Shown: in pieces, positions 1 to 12,300 of the stretch
Layout: every line of letters begins with the position of its first letter
Numbering within the stretch: position 1 is the stretch's first letter
DNA from: Ligustrum vulgare
Taxonomy: Eukaryota > Streptophyta > Magnoliopsida > Lamiales > Oleaceae
Length of the DNA stretch: 64,000 nt
Assembly (NCBI GenBank): GCA_963555705.1
Contig: OY743172.1
Coordinates: 28,891,446-28,955,445, forward strand
Direction: 5' to 3'
The notes under the pieces: model-generated
Database searches by the model: none
Seen by the model: the letters and a program-made list of their open reading frames with translations, nothing else
What the model was told of the DNA's origin: nothing
Translations under genes and position numbers: made by a program

Positions 1-1297
1 AATTATTTTTTTATAATAATAACAATTATTATTATTTTTTGATAATTATTGTATTATTTGAAATCGAAAAATATCTTATATAGATGTCAAATCGAAAATT
101 TCAATGAAAAGTTTAATTAAAGCTAACAAGTGAGAGCAAATAGTAAACATATTATCCGTCAAATTGTCTAAAAGATCAAACGTAAAAGTTTTATTGTAAT
201 TTTTTTACGTTTCTTCAATATCACATTCATTATAAATTATATCATTTAAGTCCTATAATATTATCAATAATTTGTTAACGAAATTTAATTTAGTCATAAA
301 TAATTAATTTCAGTTTGAGTTTTTTTCTTATCAAATTAAAATAAATAATAAATATACGAATTTTTGAAGTAAATTCAATCAAGTTGTGTTAATTTTAACA
401 ACTTAAGATTTTGATCAATTTATTCATCATTTTGACATTATTTTATTTATTTACTGATTATGTTCGTTGTCTATTTTTTACTATAAACTTAAATAACTAT
501 AATATGCACAATATATATTATATATTTTAACAAATAGTTCCTATAATTTTTATTAAACAATTGATCGGTCATCAATTTTATTAAAATATTAAAATAATTA
601 TAATGTAATAATGTGAATAGAGATATTGTCAATATGAAGAAATAAAAACAAATTCATGTAACAATATTTATTAAAATAATTGATTAATTTTTAAGTTACT
701 ACTTGAAATTAATAATTAATACTTAAAAAATCAAAATATACAAAAAAATTCTATCTTACATCTCTTTTTGGAAAGAATATGATGAAGAACAATATATAAA
801 AAGAAAAGTGTTGGTCCTAAAGAGAATATGTAAGTTTAGTCTTCCACACGATTGTATGAGCCTAATTTTATAGTTAAAAATTTTTTTAAAAAAGAAAAAA
901 TTATTTATTAAACTTTAAATCCAAAAATCGAGTCGATATGTTTATGGTACACAAGCTAAAACATTTAATTCATGGTCCATTTCCTCGCAAAAATGGTAAA
1001 ACAATTAATTGGTCCGTAATTTTATTAAAATATTAAAATAATAATTATATGTCGTAAAAAAAGGTAAAACTTTTTTGTAAAATTTTATTAACATATATAG
1101 CTCATGTTTGGTCTCCTTCAAAATTTTAACATTTTTTCTCTTTCTTCTTTTTCAACCATCCCTCATTTAAATTGCTAACATGTTTTTCTCTTTTTTCTTT
1201 TCAACCACATATTTATCAATAAAATAATATTACACATAAACTCATAAAAAATTCACTATATTTTAACCACCAATTCTACTAAAAATCACTATTTAAT
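1..1297. other. AT-rich intergenic DNA, no gene seen
   Basis: Very AT-rich sequence with no coding signal on either strand. Near 1098 a segment opens with a GTTTGG-type end followed by runs such as TTTTCAACCAC, resembling the interior of the MITE family found elsewhere in the window, but no matching right end could be placed. Confidence 0.5.
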
Positions 1298-2230
1298 TCA
1301 AATAGGGGACATTTGCAAAAATACCCATATTTTTGTATCATAATTGAAATTTACTTCATTTTTAAAAAAACTGAAAAATACTTCATTTTTTTTCCTGGAA
1401 AAATACTGTTTTCACAAGTATCACAACATGATACTTTACAAGTATCTTATGATACTTTACAAGTTTCACAACACCATACTTAAAGTATCACAACATGACT
1501 TCAAATTTTTAGTATCAAAATATGAAACTTTATTAATTTTTTATGATACTTTGGACGAAATTGTAGTATCACAAATTGAAACTTTACACTTTGATTATGA
1601 TACTTTGTCTCTAATATGGTGGTGAAGGACTCCACCGGCGACACTATCAGGCCCACTGCCCACCTCACCGACGCTGCCACCCCAACACCAACCACCACCA
1701 CCATCATCATCAACTCCACCAGCACATCACCACAACGTTACCACAACCCCTCTCTGCCACAATCGGCAACCACCGCACCGTACACAGGCATCACCACCAC
1801 AACTCACTACCACAACCACCACCACCACCACCACACCACTTGCACTACAGGCGCCAATCGTTCAGAGACGAGAAGGCTTAAAATCAGGCAGTAGTAGAAG
1901 TTACAGAAGATTGCGTGAGGAAAGCCTGATTCCTGGTCATCTTCCCTCGCCTTCACAGTCGCAGTTTTCGCCCCCTTCTCCTATGGTGGTACAACAGGTT
2001 TATTTGATGAAGTGGTGGTGGTGGTTCGGTGCAGGTGGTGGCTTGTGGTTGTGCGGTTAGTCGGGCGGATGAAGGTGATGCAGCAACGATGATTTCGCTT
2101 TGGATAAGAAGACAACGTAATTTTCAGTTTTTTTCCTTTGGATAGTAATTTGTCAATTGAGCCAAAAAATGAAGTGCAGGGTGCAATTAACCTTTCAAAT
2201 AAACTTTTTTCAAACAATATCAAATAGGGG
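1298..2230. repeat. Possible mobile segment flanked by 11-bp direct repeats
   Basis: The segment is bracketed by the direct repeat TCAAATAGGGG (1298-1308 and 2220-2230). Its left half holds many copies of short motifs of the type AGTATCACAACATGATACTT, related to those at 23.9-24.0 kb. Its right half (about 1620-2080) is much more GC-rich, with CAC/CCA triplet runs that give His- and Thr-rich open frames on the plus strand. Those frames look like triplet-repeat artefacts and are not called as genes. What class of element this would be is unknown. Confidence 0.3.
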
Positions 2231-2875
2231 CATAGACAAAAGACTCATTGTATATATTTTATTTAGATTTTCATTAATAATTTTTTTTTCTTAATTTCAT
2301 TGAGATACAATTAAATATGTATTTAATTATATTCAATTAAATGTATCACATTTAAAATTTAAAAAAAAATTATTTATGCAAATGGTCTCTTGGGTTGAAT
2401 TTCACTTCCGTGCATCGCAATTTTTGAGGTTGATTTTCACTTTTGTATATGGTTAATATTGTTTAATTTGTTATATTCATTTAAATATAGGTCATCATAT
2501 ATTTAATTTGTTGCAATTACCTTATTTGATGTAAATTATAATATTTTGAAAGTTATTATTTCTATTTATGGTAGTAAAAATATTTGGACATTTTTTTATT
2601 TATTTTATGCAAAAATTGCAATATTTAATTTAGTTTTGAACAATTTTTTAAAATATATTTTGTTTATAACAACTTTCGTGCATCACACAGGTTGACAATC
2701 ACAAACTGTATAAATATTTTAGTATTTAAAGAGGTTTTCCAAAATTTATAAGAATTCTATTTCACTTCTATTTTGAGCATTGTTGACAATTTTAATCATT
2801 AATCAAAAGTACTATATGTTCAAACTTTTTTCTATTTTGAAATGATATTTATAGAAAAATAATTCATATTGTTCT

Positions 2876-2902
2876 TCCGTGCAACGTAGGGTGTGATACT
2901 AG
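2876..2902 (+). mobile_element. Helitron-like 3' terminus
   Basis: The sequence CCGTGCAACG followed some 15 bases later by ACTAGT matches the plant Helitron 3' end: a small GC-rich hairpin, then the CTRR terminus (CTAG at 2899-2902) followed by T. The hairpin is damaged here. Degenerate CGTGCATC motifs near 2410 and 2677 suggest more than one overlapping copy. The matching 5' end was not found. Confidence 0.4.
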
Positions 2903-4322
2903 TAATAATAATATTATAGGAGCCAAAAAAACACACAAATAATTTCTCGCCAAAAAAAATTTCCTAATTCGTGAATTGGACCATTCTATTTTTTAGGAAA
3001 AATTGTTTTGTTCAATAATAAAAAAATTCAAGAAAGATTTTTAATTACCTAATGAATTACAAAATGGTAAATGAAGTTTAATTACTGTTCAAATGTAAAC
3101 TCTATTTATTGAACTCGAAATTGAGACCTTCATCGAGAAACCAAACAAAATTATGACATGCCTTCTTCTATGATTGCTTCCTTGGAATTGTTTTATATTT
3201 AATATTTTACTTCTTTGAAAACATTCAAAGTCAAAGCGGTATATTACCGTGTATGTAACAACTAATTTTGAAATCCAATTTCTGATTTATATGATGTTTT
3301 CATTTTTTTTTTCCATTTTGTAGAAGGTTCTCATTTCATATATAATTAACAAATAAAATATTACTATGTCTATAAATGTTAAAACACGGTTTATTCAAAA
3401 TAAAATTTCGAACATATGATTTTGATATAAATTAAGAAAAAGTAAGTAAGTGGGGATCAAAATTTCCAAATGATGGGAGGAGGAGGCGGAGGTGGAGGCC
3501 CCCTCCCGGGAGTTCGGTGGTGGAACCCCCGAATTTTTTTTGAACTAAAATGATTGAAACGACGAAGTAATAAATCAAAAATTAAACTAAGTTAACTAAT
3601 AAGTAACAACTAACCAGTATAAAGTAGTAATTCACAAAAGAAAAGACCTATAACTGAAAAGTAAATGTAAACTTTCAAGGTGGATGATACTAGTAATGAG
3701 TATTGAATCTACTTCTTGTATAAACATAATGATTGTAGAAAGAAAATTAAGATCAAAGATTAAGGAAATAAATTCAAGATGTTAAATCTAATTTTTTATT
3801 TTTTTTGGACTCCAAATTCCCCCCCCCCCCCACTGGGCCAATACAGGCTCCGTGCTCGTGTGCATCAATCATTGCACGTATATTTTAAATTGAATATTTT
3901 TTCAATTTTAACATTAATTATTACCAATTTAATTGTTTAATTATGTCTCTTTATATGGTTGAAATTAAAAAAAATAATAATAATAAAAAAATATTACAAT
4001 GGAGTGATCTAGACTTAATATTTTTATTAGATTTAGATTCAATGTGACAAATCGTAATGGTTTGAAGATCATGATTTGTGATAAAGATCATCAACGAATC
4101 AATACAACTACGAACGTTGTCTTCAAAGAAGTGTCCCAAATTTAAAATTGGCTCTAAATTTGTAATGTGTAATCATTGTATGTTATTGTAACACTTTTAA
4201 TATTAATTTAATTATTTTTTGTTTTACAATAATTTATTCCATTATCTTTTCTTTTTTAAATTAAATCAGAAAGTAAAATTAGACATTATGACTTTCGTAC
4301 AACACACAGGTGAGGATACTAG
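2903..4322 (+). mobile_element. Helitron-derived region with CTAG 3' end
   Basis: A second Helitron-type end lies at about 4293-4322 (CGTACAACACACAGGTG, then ACTAGT). The stretch begins with AT-rich sequence (AATAATATTATAGG) directly after the previous CTAG, which could be a degenerate 5' end, but this is uncertain. There is no Rep/helicase coding, so any element is non-autonomous. It includes a purine-rich GC patch at 3476-3530 and a C13 run at 3819-3831. A minus-strand ORF at 3951-4139 is not recognisable. Confidence 0.35.
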
Positions 4323-5483
4323 TGTAATAATATGAGACATTGGCACCTAGTACTTGTTAATCAACTACCATAACACGGGGTCAATGTATTAAATTACATT
4401 CAAATTTTGATTTTATGCTTGATTCCTCGAAATGCTTTGAAATGAAATATACCCCGCATGCTGTTATTAGATTAATCATTTCAACTTACGTGCGATTACC
4501 TTTCTCTCGAATATAGTAAACGTGCAAACATAGTATTTAATGGGATTACATCAAGAATGATTTAATCATACTGTGTTTGGACTTTAACTTGTGTTTGCTA
4601 ACAAGATTGTTAGCTGGAAATCCCAATCATGACATTGCTAGAACAGTGAGAAGGTATTTGGAAGAAGTTATTGAGAGGGCTGGAAATGCAACGTTGACTT
4701 CAAGTAATATTCACTTATCTATCCCGTCAGAAAATATGTTACCCTTCCCATTACGGGGAGAGTAACAAAAACCACGCCCCTCACAAGAGGAAGGCCTCGC
4801 TGCCCCCATGTGAGGGGGCGGGTTTTTTTAACTCCCCTCCCCGCCACGGGGAGGGGAGTAAAACCCCTACTACTTGTTTAACATTTCGTCAAATACACAA
4901 ATTTTCAGATTGCAAGGCATTACATATGTTGTCCAATATTTTACTTGGCGTTATCGTTCTCCTTACCTCGGTTATTTTTCCGTCGCCTTCAACTCCTCGA
5001 TTTTCTAGGAAGTATACTTTATGGGTCGGTTTGATTACGATTGTGAAATTTGGGTGAGAAAAAAATGAATTTCAAAAAATTGAATTATTGAGAACTTATT
5101 TTTCAAGTTTTGTTATTTGATTGATATTATTTTCATGAAAAACTTAGCAATTGAGCTATTTTAATAAAAAAAAATTATAATTTTTTTACACATTTGTACT
5201 TGATAATAATAATAATAATGTTAATTTCTGAAGGAAAAAAAAACAAATCAATAACACCAACAAAATGGGCAAAATATGCTAGAAGTTTTTTCTACACAAC
5301 ATGAAAAATAATATATAGGAAATTGTTTTTCATAATTACATGGAAAACACCACGCTTTACATGGTTCATGGAATATATTTTTCATGAAAAACTTTGACTA
5401 TCACATAAAAAAAAAAAAAAAAAAAAAGAAGAAGGTGAAAGAATGAAAACCATTTTCCAACTTCCATAAAAAATGCCTATTAA
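4323..5483. other. Intergenic stretch with hairpin cluster, no clear gene
   Basis: The only open frame of note is 4577-4765 (+), 62 codons, with a helical-looking segment ending near the hairpin cluster. It matches no family I recognise and may be chance or an exon relic. The remainder is AT-rich, with an A-rich run near 5407-5427. Confidence 0.35.
4738..4860. repeat. Cluster of three GC-rich inverted repeats
   Basis: Three hairpins stand side by side in AT-rich surroundings. The first is an imperfect repeat around 4739-4764. The second pairs ACCACGCCCCTCAC (4771-4784) with a G-rich arm at 4810-4824. The third is a perfect 13-bp stem, 4831-4843 with 4847-4859, around a 3-base loop. All share CCCCTCC/GGGGAGG arms. 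What they belong to is unknown. Confidence 0.6.
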
Positions 5484-5654
5484 GCCTATGTTTGGCCCCA
5501 GTTGCTGGAAAATTTGTGATTTAAAATAGTACTTTTGAAAGAATGTGTGAAAAATTATTTGAAAAGTCAAATATTGTGAGTTTGATTAAAATGAATGATT
5601 GAGATTAAGTGTTTTAAAAACTTAATTTTAAAAAATGGAAGGCCAAACAAGGGC
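5484..5654. mobile_element. Tourist-like MITE (PIF/Harbinger type)
   Basis: The ends GCCTATGTTTGGCC and GGCCAAACAAGGGC form 14-bp terminal inverted repeats with 2 mismatches. The flanks carry the 3-bp target duplication TAA (5481-5483 and 5655-5657). At 171 bp, with no coding and a TNA target site, it fits the PIF/Harbinger-derived Tourist class. It is one of a family of related insertions in this window. Confidence 0.75.
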
Positions 5655-5762
5655 TAAATGTACCCTAAAAAACTTTTCATTAAATTTTCCTTTAAATATC
5701 CATTGTTAAAAAAAAAAAAAAAACCTGTAAAATTTTTAAAATTCATTTCTAATATATTTTAA

Positions 5763-5981
5763 CCTCTGTTTGGTTACATTGTATGATTTATAAATTGGTT
5801 TGTATCTATTTGGTAACAATAATAAACTGATTTATAAACCAATTTATAAATTACACAATTTTTTAAACTACTTTTTAACCATATATTTTCTTTCTCAATT
5901 TTCAACAACTATTTTTACCTCAAAATCATAAATAAACTAGTTTATAAATCAAACAGTGTTACTAAACAAAAGCTTTCGAGG
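5763..5981. mobile_element. Diverged Tourist-like MITE
   Basis: It starts CCTCTGTTTGGTTAC and ends CGAGG, with TAA on both sides (5760-5762 and 5982-5984). The right end is rearranged, since a CTAAACAAAAGC motif lies slightly inside it. The interior contains the ACCATATATTTTCTTTCTC type sequence shared by the family. Confidence 0.5.
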
Positions 5982-6398
5982 TAAAAAAAATAGTAGTATG
6001 TCATGTATGTTATTCAACCCAATCTGTTATAATGCCTGTTGTGCGTGCTTCATGTACATGACAACTTACAAATTTGTTTACCTATGGATGATGTGGAATT
6101 GGGTAAAAAGCTTTTGACACCTCCTCAATCTGTAAAAGATTAATGTGTACAAGAAATATTTTACTTTCCAAATGTACACAAGACTTCTCTATACGTACAG
6201 AGTTGAGAATGCTGTTACATATGCTGATATGCACTCCCCCAAAAGAGTAATGGAAAAGCAGTCAAGCGTGAAATTGAGTGCTAATTTTATCTGTATCAAC
6301 AAAATAGACACTATTTACGTGTTCAAATGGCAATGCAAGAGAAGAAAATTTTGCCAAGTACATGATAAATTTACAGATATCACAAATGAAGCGAAGAA

Positions 6399-9300
6399 TC
6401 AACCAGCACCAGCATTGGAATCCACTTTCTTATGGCTCACAAGTACACCCTCATTCCATATCTCATGAAACCTATAGAGTAAGAAAATTATGTAAATCAT
6501 AGCATACCATAATATTCAGACAATCAATTGGCAGTATAATATTTAGAATTCAATTATCAGTATAAATATTTGATATTTCAAAAACTTCAAATGATAACTA
6601 ATTCAAGCAATGCTTGAAATTATTAAATACTTGGACACCTCAATTGATAAATAATGCAAACACTTCCTTTTATGCTTTCATTTGTATATGTCTCAAGCCA
6701 TTGGGCAGTCAAAAGCTGCTTCTAAGACTAATAAGCTATTTTTGGGGCTATTTAGAACATTTTTTTTTAAAGTGCCATGATAGGCCCTTACTTACAGTTT
6801 CTAACTTTCTTACAGGTCATCGTATCTACGAGAAGCATATGCAAAAGCTATGCCATACTGGCCCAATGTCTTTTTCTCAGAAGCTATGCTATGAGAAGCA
6901 TATGCAAAAGCTATGCCATACAGGCCCTCATTTTTAGTTTCTAACTTTCTTGCAGGTCATCGTATCTACATATTAGCTAATTGATATTTGCTTTCAAACG
7001 AAAAAAAAAAAAAAAAAAAAAACTACTCAGGGCAAAGTAAGCCTTCTATTCCATGAATCCTGTTCTTATTTGAATGAGTTAAGACGAGGATGGGAGAAAA
7101 TGAGTAGAGGCACAGACATTGAAAATTCACGTACCATTTCAAACTTGACACAGGTAAGAGATTTATGGTCTGGATTGAACCTAATCAGGATCTAATTAAT
7201 ATTTCATCAACATATCATAATTCCAACTTCAGATGCTACACGAGTCAATTAGGTTCAATTTAGGAGTAACTTCCATATTCTAAACCCATGAGTAATCTTA
7301 GCCCATGTTTCGCAAAATGTTTATAAACTGTTTATAACCAGTCAAACCTCTTTTTATTCACACATTTCGAGGGACCCAAAAATACTATCAACTTATTTAC
7401 AGCTCATTTCTATCTATTTTTAGTTTAAACCATTGGTAAACACTTCCAAGTTCCAAACAAGCTTTTAATTTTGATATTTTAAATTATTTTACTTAAATCA
7501 ATTTTCTTTACCAAATATACTATGTGCATGGTACTGTAATTAAAGAGCCTGAGTATCAATGGAATCAATGCATAAAAGATCATTTAATTAAACAGAATTA
7601 AAATAGAGAACAGACCTTGTGCCATCAACATTGATACAAAGAAAGTCACCATGGCGCCATCCATCTTTAAAATGACCAAAAAACACATCACCAAGCTTCG
7701 AATAGAAGCGACCTTCTCCATTTGCCTTTCCCTTCCAAAAGTTTATGAACCATCTATCCCCAGTACGAAAGTAAAACCAACCCTGAGTGATAAACAAATC
7801 ATACTGAATCAAGACTTAAAAACTAGTATCTGGCGCTTTACTTTATCGAAGTAATTTATATATAGACAGAATAATATTTCCTTCCAAGTGAAATAAAGTC
7901 TGTAGAAGATAAAGTCAGACAGTCACTTTCATCAATCAGGAATGTCAGTGTATATTTGTTTGAAATTATTGCAACACCTACATAAAAGTCAGTTTAGGAG
8001 AACTTTGAAGTAAGAAGTGAAACGCCAAAAGATAATGTGTTTGATTAATGGAAAATCAAAAGTAGAAGTGTCATGGAGCATTACTTATACCTTGCCATGC
8101 ATTACATCATCTCTCCATAAGCCTTGGAAAACATCTCCATTATTGAAGCAGAATGTACCTAGACCTGATCGCTTTCCATAGCGCCACATTCCATCATAGA
8201 TGCTTCCATCACCAAGCAACAAACGACCCTGTGATTTTCAGGGTTAATTCCATCCTAACATCAAGAATCAAATGACCTCTCAGAAAACAAGTTTTAATAG
8301 TTCTTCTGAGATTGAACAATAACCTTTCCATCAGGAAGTCCTCCTTGGATACGCCCCCTATATATCCCTCCCCGATACTTCATTTCCACTATGGGACTCC
8401 AATTTTTTTCTGAATCTCGTTCTGCTTCCTGCACGAAACCAGACGTTCTGTTATTACAGCCTCGGATTGGGAAAAAAAATATTAAAAAATTTTTAAATAT
8501 ACATTTTCACAAAGAAAATTGTATATCTAGGGCAGTACACAGAGTTTGGCTTGCGTGCGGCCAATGACAGTCATATTCATATATTTCAGATAATTGTCAA
8601 TGAAATTCTCAAATGTAAAACGACATTATAGCTTAAAATATTTCTGTGGTGGAAGGCAATATGATTTTGCATCCCAAATTAACAGAAGGCTTCAAGATGG
8701 ATATGTTCAATTCGAAGTGGAAAAGAGTATATATCTCAGTCTTCAAAGCAAAACCTAGTATATAAGATACGAATACTCCTAAGATTTGGTTTCCCCTCAA
8801 GGAGAGTCTGAAGTATAATAGAGACATAACTAAATAAAATCTGCTCCAAAGGAAGAGATACATGAAGAAGCAAGAATTTGCATTTACATTTATTCTTAAA
8901 ATAAAAAGAAAGGTAGGCATAAATAATTTTTTTTATTGTATCAAAGTTTACTTTAATGTTGATAAGTAATGCATCTTTTTATAATTAAAAATCAGGATAG
9001 AAATATTTTGAATACAATTAAAGTCCTTTTATGTACAGAATAAGAAAACACATGCACATAACTTTTTAGTATTAATAAAAGAAATGGATGACCCCTCATG
9101 TCTTACAAAGGAAACAAAACAAAGCATAACTCAACTAACTAATAAGATAATCCCTCATGTCTATAAATTTTAATTAGAAGCTATTACAAGTATTGGGGTT
9201 TTCTTAACCTAAAGTCAATATAAGAAATTCCTAGAAAATTTTCATGAATACCTTGACTTTCTTCAGGCTTGACATATTGAAGAAGTTTTTGTTTAAACAG

Positions 9301-12300
9301 AAAACAAAGAAAAATGTATGTCTATCTAGAAAAGGTTCTAGACATGCAGACAATGTCCAAAGAGTTATCAATTCCAAGATAAAAGATTTATAGATACAGT
9401 GTCTTTTAAGAAGTGTTTATGCCTCAAATTTAGACATTTCTGCATGCTCTTCTAGCAGATTCCAATGAGAGGGAAGAACCTAATAGCATTGAACAAAATT
9501 CCAGTCAAGATCACATATCTTTCATAAAGTTGAAAGGACAAACATTAAGCATTAAGACTAGGCCAGAAATGAAATTTACCAACATAGATGCAGCACGAAC
9601 AGAAAGACCCCCCTGCTTCTTAGAATTGTTGATGGAATTTCCATTTTTAATTACAGATGCATTATTGTTGTAATCTGATACTGTACGGAAACCAGCATCT
9701 GTAAATCTACTCCAAGACACACTTGACACGGCACAAGGCTGACTCTTTTTATTGTCATCAATTCTCTCCCCTTCCTGTATATTGTTTGAGGCAAGAAGAC
9801 TGTCCTCCGACTGTTCTAAATGTTTCACACCAACAGGAAGCCTCTGGATGCACACATTGTCAACCAACATAGCTTCCTCAGAAAAGTGAGCTTCTTCTTT
9901 ATCACATTCACTAGGATGACCTGACCACAAATTTCCTCTACTAAGAAGCTCCCTCTTAAACATAGGTACTCCTGGGTAATGCATTGCAACCAGAATTAAT
10001 ATTAATTGTGGTTGGTGGACTGCTAAAATATGCATTACATCTAACAGTTTATTTGTAACACTTGTAACAATTAGCTCATTACATGAGTCAATGACACAAG
10101 AATCACTTTATGAAAAATGATTTAAAACCTGACAAGAAAACTATTCAGACTCTACCTTCAGAATTGAAGGCATGAGTGGAAGAATAGGAATCCTCCGAAA
10201 ATTCTACCTCACTTTCATCTGAACCAATACTGTTTCGCAGAAAGAGTTTTGTTAGTGGTAAATTACAAAACTAAGCCATGGTTAAATTAAAGCATGCAAG
10301 GGGAAAAGAGAACCTTAGAGAAATGATTTCTTCACCATTATTGCTCAATAGTGTTTGGATTTCGTCGAAGTAAATCTCTGCATCTTCAGTTTTGCCATCT
10401 AAGAAATTAATATCATGCATTCCACCAATGCCAGATGATGGATGCTCAGTGTTGAAAGGTTGTGGATATTGCTTCTTGAATATATTGAATATGAAAGGGA
10501 AATGTTGGGCCAGGTTAAAGAATATGCCATTTTTCGGAGCCAACTGCTGTCTGGAGTAACTGATACCACATCATATAAAAGAATGAAGAATCAAATCTAA
10601 GGAGTAGAAGCTAAGCAAAATTTCACATTGCACAACCTCGACTTAACTACAAGTCGAAAGCTTGTATACTGTCAGATAAAATCACCTTCTTCAAACTCGG
10701 GCATAGTGAATGACATGCTAGTGTAAATTGTTCGACTTAAGCCGCGACTGTAATAACTAATTAGAAGGCGGGTGGAAAACAAAAAAGGATCACAACAAAA
10801 TATTCTGGATAACAAGGTAACAAGAATTGAAGAAACTGTATTCTCTGAGAAAGATCATAATCACAAACATGTTTGAAAAACAGAAAATTCTTCTTTTTCA
10901 GCCACAAGCAACAAATACTTAACAATGATTATATCCATTTTATGACAGCATCAAATTCAATTTTATATACTTAAAGAACATCAAATAAATTTGGGGATAA
11001 AAAGGTTTGAACGAATTTTCATTTTGTCATAGCTTTAATCTATCAATAATTTTAGCTTCATTCAAATGGATATGAAATATAAATCTCTATTATTGATCAT
11101 CGTACGCAGGATAGGAAGAAAACTCAGAAGAATAACATGGTCAAAAGTAGAAAACTTTAGTTTGAGAGTAATGTTATCAGCATATACAGTGTATCAGTTA
11201 GTTAACTGGAAGATGAGGAAACTTACCCGAATGCAATTACTGTAGTCAAAATTACATCAGGCTCTAGATTGGGTTCCTGAACTATAGATATAATGATCTT
11301 TCCCTGGCATTGCGTAGTTAGACGAAAATTATGCAAAATAATATTCACATTACTGCAGTCAACAATGCCTGAGCTTGCAAAGATGCATAGTATTACACCA
11401 CTGGTGTCCTGCCAAGGAAAATGCAAGTAGTAAATCCAGAGTACAAAAGTAAAAATGAAAATAAAAGCAAAACATTATATCTTGTGGCTTGGAAGCGATA
11501 ATTGGAATTCTTGTAATAAGAATTATGAAAAAATAAGAATGATATTTGGAATAATCTTGCTTTGTATTGATTAATGAATAGATGATTGAAAAAAGTGTAC
11601 AAGGCCTTTGTATTTATAGGCAAGATTATTCCCTCACCCTACTAATAAAAGGAAACGAAAAAAGAAAAAAAAAAAAATTTCTATTCTAAATAAAGAAGAA
11701 TAAACTAATCTATAATTAAAGAAGAATAAAAGACCTATTATAATTAAACTAGACATAATCAAATAAACTTAAAATAAGAAATTAAGCCTCTGTTTGGAAA
11801 AATGTTTTTTTTTTATATTATTAAACAACACAATTCTCCAAATCACTTTTTGACCACACATATTTTCTCTCTCCACTTTTCAACCACATATTCTACCTCA
11901 AAAACATAAAAAAACATGTTTTTAAACATACAACTTTTAACAAACAGAGGCTAATATTCAATCCTAATTAACTTGGTCATGTGCTATATCAATCCCCTCC
12001 ACTTGGAGAAAACTCGCTCTCGAGTTTTGTGCAGAAGCAATTTGAAATTCTTGCCCTGTATTAACTTGTGAAGCTTAATAGCAAGATGAGATTTTTTTTT
12101 TTTTTCAATTTTCAAATTTAAAGCTTTCACCAATGCTTTGGATACCAAGTTTTCACTATTCTTGTAATTAATTATCAAGTTACATACTTTGTTGTTTATT
12201 GTGTATTGTGTTCCAAAAATCTTGTTGCGCTTCAAATTGGACTCTTTTACATTTTCTTGATACACCTTCGCAGATTCGTCAATAACTTGTATGTGTTTGA

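Noticed and set aside
1616..1894. His/Thr-rich ORF on the plus strand
   Set aside because: It is produced by CAC/ACC triplet runs; the composition is extreme and there is no domain or splice context.
2876..4322. Complete Helitron with defined 5' end
   Set aside because: Only 3' termini are convincing; candidate 5' ends are too degenerate to define an element.
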